A DNA stretch of 64,000 nt, taken from the NCBI RefSeq assembly GCF_045209745.1, contig NZ_CP109273.1:682001-746000 (forward strand), read 5' to 3'. The notes under the pieces were generated by a model that saw only the letters and a list, made by a program, of their open reading frames with translations, did not search any database and was not told where the DNA came from. Made by a program: the position numbers and the translations under genes. Below, in pieces: positions 59,745 to 64,000 of the stretch (positions are counted from its first letter, which is position 1; the number at the start of each line of letters is the position of its first letter). Source of the DNA: Micromonospora sp045209745 (GTDB lineage: Bacteria; Actinomycetota; Actinomycetes; Mycobacteriales; Micromonosporaceae).

Positions 59745-61190
59745 ATGCACCGACGTCGACGCGGCTCGGCGCTCCTCGCCCTCGGCCTGGTCGTCAGCCT
59801 GCTCGTCCCCACCACCGTGACGGCACCCCCGGCCGTCGCCGCCCCGGCCGGCGGCAAGAAGGTCATCGTCCAACTCTTCGAGTGGAACTGGCCCTCGGTG
59901 GCCAGCGAGTGCCAGAGCACCCTCGGCCCGAAGGGTTACGGCTACGTGCAGGTCTCGCCCCCGCAGGAGCACGTGCGGGGCAACCAGTGGTGGCTGGCGT
60001 ACCAGCCGGTCAGCTATCGGATCGAGTCCCGCAAGGGCACCCGGGCCCAGTTCCAGTCGATGGTGAACACCTGCCACGCGGCCGGGGTCAAGGTGATCGT
60101 CGACGCGGTGATCAACCACATGTCCGGTCAGGACAACGGCGGCACCGGCTGGGCCGGCTCGTCCTACTCGCACTACGACTACCCGAGCATCTACCAGACC
60201 CAGGACTTCCACCACTGCGGGCGCAACGGCGGCGACGACATCGCCAACTACAACGACCGGTACGAGGTGCAGAACTGCGAGCTGGTCAACCTCTCGGACC
60301 TGAAGACCGAGTCGGACTACGTCCGTACGAAGATCGCCGCATACCTCAACGACCTGCTCTCGCTCGGCGTCGACGGCTTCCGGATGGACGCCAGCAAGCA
60401 CATGCCGGCCGCCGACATCGCCGCGATCAGGGGCAAGCTGTCCCGCTCCGCGTACATCGTGCAGGAGGTCATCTACGGCGCCGGCGAGCCGGTCCAGCCG
60501 ACCGAGTACACCGGCAACGGCGACGTGCACGAGTTCCGCTACGGCAAGGACCTGGCCCGGGTGTTCCGCTCCGAGCGGTTGGCGTACCTGCGCAACTTCG
60601 GTGAGGGCTGGGGGCACCTGGCCACCGGCCCAGCCTCGGTTTTCGTCGACAACCACGACACCCAGCGCGACTCCGGCGGGGTGCTGACCTACCGGGATCG
60701 GGGCATCTACGCGCTGGCGAACGCCTTCATGCTGGCCTGGCCGTACGGCTCCCCGACCGTCATGTCCAGCTACACCTTCAGCAACCGGGACGCCGGCCCA
60801 CCGTCGGACGGCGCCAACAAGACGCTCAACACCACCTGCTACTCCGGCTGGGAGTGCGAACACCGCTGGCCGGTGATCGCCAACATGGTCGGCTTCCGCA
60901 ACGCCACCGAGGGCGCCAGCGTCGCCAACTGGTACGACAACGGCAACAACCACATCGCGTTCAGCCGCAGCGGCAAGGGCTTCATCACCGTCAACGACGA
61001 GGATGCCGCGGTGAACGGCCGCTCCTACTACACGGGGCTGCCCGCCGGTCGGTACTGCGACGTCATCCACGGCACGTACGCGGGCGGCACGTGCAGCGGG
61101 CCGGTGATCACGGTGGACGGTAGCGGCTGGTTCGCGGCCAACGTGCCGGCACACGACGCCGTGGCCATCCACATCGGCGCACGGGTCTGA
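59745..61190 (+). CDS. Secreted GH13 alpha-amylase
   Basis: This 481-residue protein has a signal peptide (residues 1-33, MHRRRRGS...AVAAPAGG region). The family 13 motifs follow: VKVIVDAVINHM near residue 118, nucleophile aspartate in LGVDGFRMDASKHM near 212, acid glutamate in YIVQEVIYGA near 243, and FVDNHDTQRD near 303. A C-terminal beta domain completes it. It hydrolyses internal alpha-1,4 bonds in starch outside the cell. CAGGAG lies five bases before the ATG. No starch-binding domain is present. A terminator follows the stop. Confidence 0.94.
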   Translation: MHRRRRGSALLALGLVVSLLVPTTVTAPPAVAAPAGGKKVIVQLFEWNWPSVASECQSTLGPKGYGYVQVSPPQEHVRGNQWWLAYQPVSYRIESRKGTRAQFQSMVNTCHAAGVKVIVDAVINHMSGQDNGGTGWAGSSYSHYDYPSIYQTQDFHHCGRNGGDDIANYNDRYEVQNCELVNLSDLKTESDYVRTKIAAYLNDLLSLGVDGFRMDASKHMPAADIAAIRGKLSRSAYIVQEVIYGAGEPVQPTEYTGNGDVHEFRYGKDLARVFRSERLAYLRNFGEGWGHLATGPASVFVDNHDTQRDSGGVLTYRDRGIYALANAFMLAWPYGSPTVMSSYTFSNRDAGPPSDGANKTLNTTCYSGWECEHRWPVIANMVGFRNATEGASVANWYDNGNNHIAFSRSGKGFITVNDEDAAVNGRSYYTGLPAGRYCDVIHGTYAGGTCSGPVITVDGSGWFAANVPAHDAVAIHIGARV

Positions 61191-61195
61191 ATCGG

Positions 61196-61238
61196 TCGGG
61201 GCCTCCGGTCGGCGGTATCACCGAACCGGGGGCCCCGA
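61196..61238 (+). terminator. Terminator after the amylase gene
   Basis: Arms TCGGGGCCTCCGGT and ACCGGGGGCCCCGA match at 13 of 14 positions with a 15-base loop, five bases after the stop. Confidence 0.75.
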
Positions 61239-61264
61239 ACGATCCGCCACCATAGAGTGGTTTG

Positions 61265-62173
61265 GTGTCGTTTGACCGAAAGTCTCCGTACCGCCGCCGC
61301 GGCATCTGGGTGGCCGCCGCCCTCGCCGTATCCGCGCTGCTGGTGACCGCGCTGCTGGTCGGCCAGGCCCTCACCCCGAACTCGACGGCCCCCGACGACC
61401 GGGTCGTGGCGACCGACCCGACCCCGAGCAGTGTCGAGCAGAACCCCGAGGAGCCGGTCCCCTCGGCCGCGCCCGCCCCCGCCGGGCTGCCGGTGGTGGA
61501 CTACGAGCCCGCGCCCGGAGGGTTCCCCGCCGATCCGGCCACCATGGACACCACGGCGCTGACCGAGGGCGCACACCCGACCAGGCGGATCGCGGCGTAC
61601 GACGCACCCGGTGGTCGTCCGCGAGCCTTTTTCGAACCGACGATCCGCGGTGTCGAGCTGACCATGCCGATCGCCGACCGGCGCGTCGGCTGGACGGCCG
61701 TCCTGCTGCCCTCGGCCAACCGGCGGCTCGCCTGGTTGCCCCCCGGTGGATTCGACACCGTGCCACTGCGCGACCAGATCGTGGTGGAACGCAAGGTCCA
61801 CCGGCTCACCTGGTACCGGGCCGGCAAGGCGGTGCGCTCCTGGGAGGTCAGCCTCGGCCAGTCGGGGCAGGACACTCCGCTCGGGCGGACCTTCATCCTG
61901 GGCCGCACCCCACCGCCGGAGACGGTCTACGGCGGGGTGGACATCTATGCCCTCGGGTCGATCCCCGACGACCCGGAGTCGGTGCCGGCCGGGCTGCGCG
62001 ATGCACACATCGGGGTGCACACCTGGCACAACGACGATGAGCTGGGCGAGAACACCACCAACGGCTGTATCCGGCTGACCCGCACCGGTCAGCGGGAACT
62101 GCTCGCCGAGGTCCGCCCCGGCAGCAGCGTGCTGGTGGTCGACCAACTGCCCACCCCGCCGCCCACCGCCTGA
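61265..62173 (+). CDS. L,D-transpeptidase (YkuD family)
   Basis: This 302-residue protein has an N-terminal membrane anchor (about residues 15-38) and a Pro/Ala-rich spacer to about residue 75. The YkuD domain ends in HIGVHTWHNDDELGENTTNG and CIRLT, giving the catalytic HxxxHT-like and NGCIRL cysteine motif near 273. It makes 3-3 peptidoglycan cross-links or attaches proteins to them. The GTG at 61265 lies seven bases after a -10-like TAGAGT (61253-61258), so the transcript may be leaderless. The TTG at 61262 is less likely. Confidence 0.88.
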   Translation: MSFDRKSPYRRRGIWVAAALAVSALLVTALLVGQALTPNSTAPDDRVVATDPTPSSVEQNPEEPVPSAAPAPAGLPVVDYEPAPGGFPADPATMDTTALTEGAHPTRRIAAYDAPGGRPRAFFEPTIRGVELTMPIADRRVGWTAVLLPSANRRLAWLPPGGFDTVPLRDQIVVERKVHRLTWYRAGKAVRSWEVSLGQSGQDTPLGRTFILGRTPPPETVYGGVDIYALGSIPDDPESVPAGLRDAHIGVHTWHNDDELGENTTNGCIRLTRTGQRELLAEVRPGSSVLVVDQLPTPPPTA

Positions 62174-62177
62174 GGGC

Positions 62178-62201
62178 CGTCCCGGCAGCACGGCCGGGAC
62201 G
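62178..62201 (+). terminator. Hairpin after the L,D-transpeptidase gene
   Basis: Perfect nine-base arms CGTCCCGGC and GCCGGGACG with a six-base loop lie four bases after the stop codon. Confidence 0.7.
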
Positions 62202-62239
62202 ATACGGAGCGTGACGTCCGCGCGAGCGGGCGCCGCGAC

Positions 62240-62287
62240 GAGCGTGATGACTCAGAGGCATAACTATGCCGCTGAGTCATCACGCTC
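62240..62287. repeat. Dyad F, a near-perfect 48-base palindrome
   Basis: The outer arms, GAGCGTGATGACTCAG at 62240-62255 and CTGAGTCATCACGCTC at 62272-62287, are perfect. The centre contains a second dyad, GGCATA-AC-TATGCC. Over 24-base half-sites, 22 positions match. It shares GATGACTCA and TCACCGGCAT with dyad D at 41788. It lies between the L,D-transpeptidase and hydrolase genes. Confidence 0.9.
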
Positions 62288-62379
62288 ACCGGCATGTCCG
62301 CCGCCGGGCGACAGCGGAGGATTTCCGCGCACGGCAGTGGGTAACCGCCGGGCCAGACGCCGCGACACGGGGGGACGCG

Positions 62380-63234
62380 ATGGATGCCACGCCACCGGGC
62401 CGGATCGACACGGTCGTGCTGATCCACGGGCTCTGGATGACCTCGCGCAGCTGGGAGGGGTGGGCGCAGCGGTACGGCGCCCGGGGCCTGCGGGTGCTCA
62501 CGCCCGCTTGGCCCGGAATGGAGCGGGAGGTCGAGCGGTTGCGCGACGACCCCACCCCGATCGCCGAGCAGAGCATCGCCGGGATCGTCGAGCACTATGA
62601 CGGACTCATCCGGGCGCTGTCCAGCCCGCCGATCATCATGGGGCACTCCTTCGGTGGGCTGATCACCCAGATCCTGGTCGACCGGGGCCTCGGCGCGGCG
62701 GCGGTGGGGGTGCACCCCGCGGCGGTGAAGGGAGTGCTCAAGCTGCCGCTGAGCCAGCTACGCTCCGCCTTCTCGATCCTGCGCAGCCCCGCCAACCGGC
62801 ACAGGGCTGTCCCGTTCACCCCGGATGAATTCCACTACGCCTTCGGCAACACGATGAGCCGGGCCGACTCCGACCGGGCCTGGCAGCGCTACGCCGTTCC
62901 GGGCGCCGGACGGGTGCTCTTCGAGGGCTCGTTCGCCAACCTGGACCCGCGCTCACCCGCCCGCGTCGACGTCGGGCGCGACGACCGTGCGCCGCTGCTG
63001 CTGATGGCCGGCGAACTCGACCACGTGGTGCCGCCGACGGTGGTCCGCTCCAACGCCGGGCTCTACCAGAAGTCCCGGGCGCTCACCGCGTACAAGGAGT
63101 TCCCGGGACGGTCGCACTTCACCGTCGGGCAGCACGGCTGGGAGGAGATCGCCGACTACGCGCTGGACTGGGCGCTGCGGGCTGCGGCACTGCCCCGCGC
63201 GGCGACCATCGCCAGCGAAAGCCCCCGCCGCTGA
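62380..63234 (+). CDS. Alpha/beta hydrolase
   Basis: This 284-residue protein has TVVLIHGLWMTSRSWEGW, the nucleophile elbow IIMGHSFGGLITQ near residue 90, the acid in LLMAGELDHVVPP near 210, and the histidine in FPGRSHFTVGQHGWEEIAD near 245. It therefore has a full Ser-Asp-His triad. The segment after the nucleophile (DRGLGAAAVGVHPAAVKGV) is typical of actinobacterial hydrolases of unknown substrate. The ATG at 62380 has only a weak GGGGA upstream. The frame is open to 62266 but that part crosses dyad F. Confidence 0.82.
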   Translation: MDATPPGRIDTVVLIHGLWMTSRSWEGWAQRYGARGLRVLTPAWPGMEREVERLRDDPTPIAEQSIAGIVEHYDGLIRALSSPPIIMGHSFGGLITQILVDRGLGAAAVGVHPAAVKGVLKLPLSQLRSAFSILRSPANRHRAVPFTPDEFHYAFGNTMSRADSDRAWQRYAVPGAGRVLFEGSFANLDPRSPARVDVGRDDRAPLLLMAGELDHVVPPTVVRSNAGLYQKSRALTAYKEFPGRSHFTVGQHGWEEIADYALDWALRAAALPRAATIASESPRR

Positions 63235-63775
63235 CCCGCTGGCCCCCGCGCCACAGCACCGCCCCTCGAATACCGATACCTCACCGAATCGTGTTGAGAA
63301 CACTTCAGCGATGTGCTGCAGGGCGACGTCCGGGAACGATTGCGGAACCGCGCCACCGACGGGCCGGAAGAGCGGCCGTAATTTGACAGTCAGATGACAG
63401 TACATTCACAAACACATGACAGTCCCCTATCACTGTCATCAAATTCGGGACGAACGGCGGCAGCGGACACGAGCGCCGCCGGCACCCGCGTCGGAGCGAA
63501 CAAAAGCCCCAGAAGAGGTCGAACCAGCGGATCGTCACCTGGGTACAGGCACGTCCGCAGTCCGTACGGACGACCGGATTTGGCCCCTGCGAAGCGCGCC
63601 GTCTTGTGGGCATATCCACAGTCCCCGCAGCCCTGACTGGCTTTTCCCTGTTGACGTCGGTAGGTTTTCGGCCTGGCCCCTGTGGCCAGCTGAAAATGAC
63701 CGATATCCACGGACGAGACACGAAGATTGCCACCGATGGCGCGATCCGCCAGCGGTTGTCATCGGAGAGGGGACC
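63235..63775. other. Upstream region of the betaine transporter gene, 541 bases
   Basis: No gene is seen in this stretch, which is more AT-rich than average. Between 63384 and 63438 there are three direct copies of TGACAGT, spaced 11 and 22 bases apart, and one inverted copy ACTGTCA; see the regulatory feature. A TTGACG at 63649 could be a -35 but has no good -10. No c-di-AMP riboswitch pattern is found here. Confidence 0.5.
63384..63438. promoter_or_regulatory. Helically phased TGACAGT repeats with an inverted copy
   Basis: TGACAGT occurs at 63384, 63395 and 63417, that is with 11- and 22-base spacing, one and two helical turns. ACTGTCA at 63432-63438 forms with the last copy a dyad TGACAGT-N8-ACTGTCA. 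Such phasing suggests cooperative binding of a regulator. The nearest downstream gene is the betaine/proline ATPase, about 340 bases away. Confidence 0.5.
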
Positions 63776-64000
63776 GTGCCCGCACTCACGGTGAAGTCGC
63801 TCTACAAGATATTCGGCAACCGAGCCGACGAGGCGATGAGGCGCCTCGCCAGCGGCGCCTCGCGAGCCGAGGCAATGGCGGGCCTGCCGGCCACGGCCGC
63901 CGTGATCGACGCGAACTTCGAGGTACGCTCCGGCGAGGTCTTCGTCGTGATGGGCCTCTCCGGCTCCGGCAAGTCCACCCTCATCCGGATGCTCAACGGC
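63776..64000 (+). CDS. proV: Glycine betaine/proline ABC transporter ATPase, 5' part
   Basis: Only the first 75 residues are inside the window. The start is GTG at 63776, with GGAGAGGGGA upstream. The protein begins LTVKSLYKIFGNRADEAM and has Walker A VMGLSGSGKSTLIRMLNG near residue 58. The insertion between strand 1 and Walker A (about 28 extra residues, including GASRAEAMAGLP) is typical of ProV/OpuAA, the ATPases of osmoprotectant importers. They energise uptake of glycine betaine or proline and are inhibited through a C-terminal CBS pair, which would lie beyond the window. Confidence 0.88.
   Translation, partial: MPALTVKSLYKIFGNRADEAMRRLASGASRAEAMAGLPATAAVIDANFEVRSGEVFVVMGLSGSGKSTLIRMLNG

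Noticed and set aside
63235..63775. Riboswitch upstream of the betaine transporter gene
   Set aside because: The conserved cores of the c-di-AMP class, clear at 40.6 kb, are absent here.

Overview
The window is very GC-rich DNA with strongly GC-ending codons, many GTG starts and purine-rich ribosome binding sites. Gene content points to a high-GC actinobacterium, most likely Micromonosporaceae (Micromonospora-like): the FasR-fabD-fabH-acpP-fabF fatty acid cluster, homodimeric AceE next to AhpE and a DUF3052 protein, DUF3040 and DUF3145 proteins, and a HelD-type ATPase. It looks like ordinary chromosome; no prophage, plasmid, CRISPR array or complete insertion sequence was seen. The genus is an inference from gene content only.

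Layout. 1-9.4 kb: a truncated DUF1800 protein, DUF3040, a SWIM zinc-finger protein paired with a large SNF2 helicase, a polysaccharide pyruvyl transferase, an acetyltransferase remnant, an APH-fold kinase and a HAD phosphatase. 9.6-11.4 kb: a rifampicin-monooxygenase-like flavoprotein with a strong dyad just before its ribosome binding site, next to tRNA-Val(TAC). 11.5-19.4 kb: AhpE, DUF3052, a fused alpha/beta E1 dehydrogenase containing a pentapeptide repeat, MarR, YjbQ, then AceE. 19.4-26.4 kb: SRPBCC protein, GH1 glucosidase coupled to an MFS transporter, gltX, CopC-like protein, a secreted anchored protein and a poorly coding stretch. 26.5-31.3 kb: fasR-fabD-fabH-acpP-fabF. 31.3-37.2 kb: a frameshifted lipoprotein, GH3 hexosaminidase, DUF3145, carbonic anhydrase and a hydrolase. 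37.3-46.4 kb: HelD, CDF metal exporter, a c-di-AMP (ydaO-type) riboswitch ahead of an exported coiled-coil protein, membrane and stress proteins, BON protein, a decayed redoxin and a DsbA-like oxidoreductase. 46.5-54.8 kb: MalT-like LuxR regulator, zinc dehydrogenase, saccharopine-dehydrogenase-like reductase, a MerR protein fused to a DNA polymerase sliding-clamp module, and serS. 54.8-59.4 kb: a four-gene set for CcdA, a TlpA-like lipoprotein, a NuoF/ferredoxin protein and a ferric-reductase-like cytochrome. 59.7-64 kb: secreted alpha-amylase, L,D-transpeptidase, hydrolase, and the start of a glycine betaine/proline ABC transporter ATPase.

What stands out. (1) The MerR regulator at 52.3 kb carries domains 2 and 3 of the DnaN beta clamp; its promoter has the 19-base spacer and central dyad of MerR autoregulation and appears to give a leaderless mRNA. 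(2) Long intergenic dyads recur: a pair built on CGATCTTGCA, two with adjoining (CGGGGG)n tracts, and two sharing GATGACTCA and TCACCGGCAT. One has become the 3' end of ccdA. (3) Three decayed genes are visible: GNAT, lipoprotein and redoxin. (4) Several candidate operators are described for fabD, rox, the CDF exporter, GH1 and the betaine transporter.
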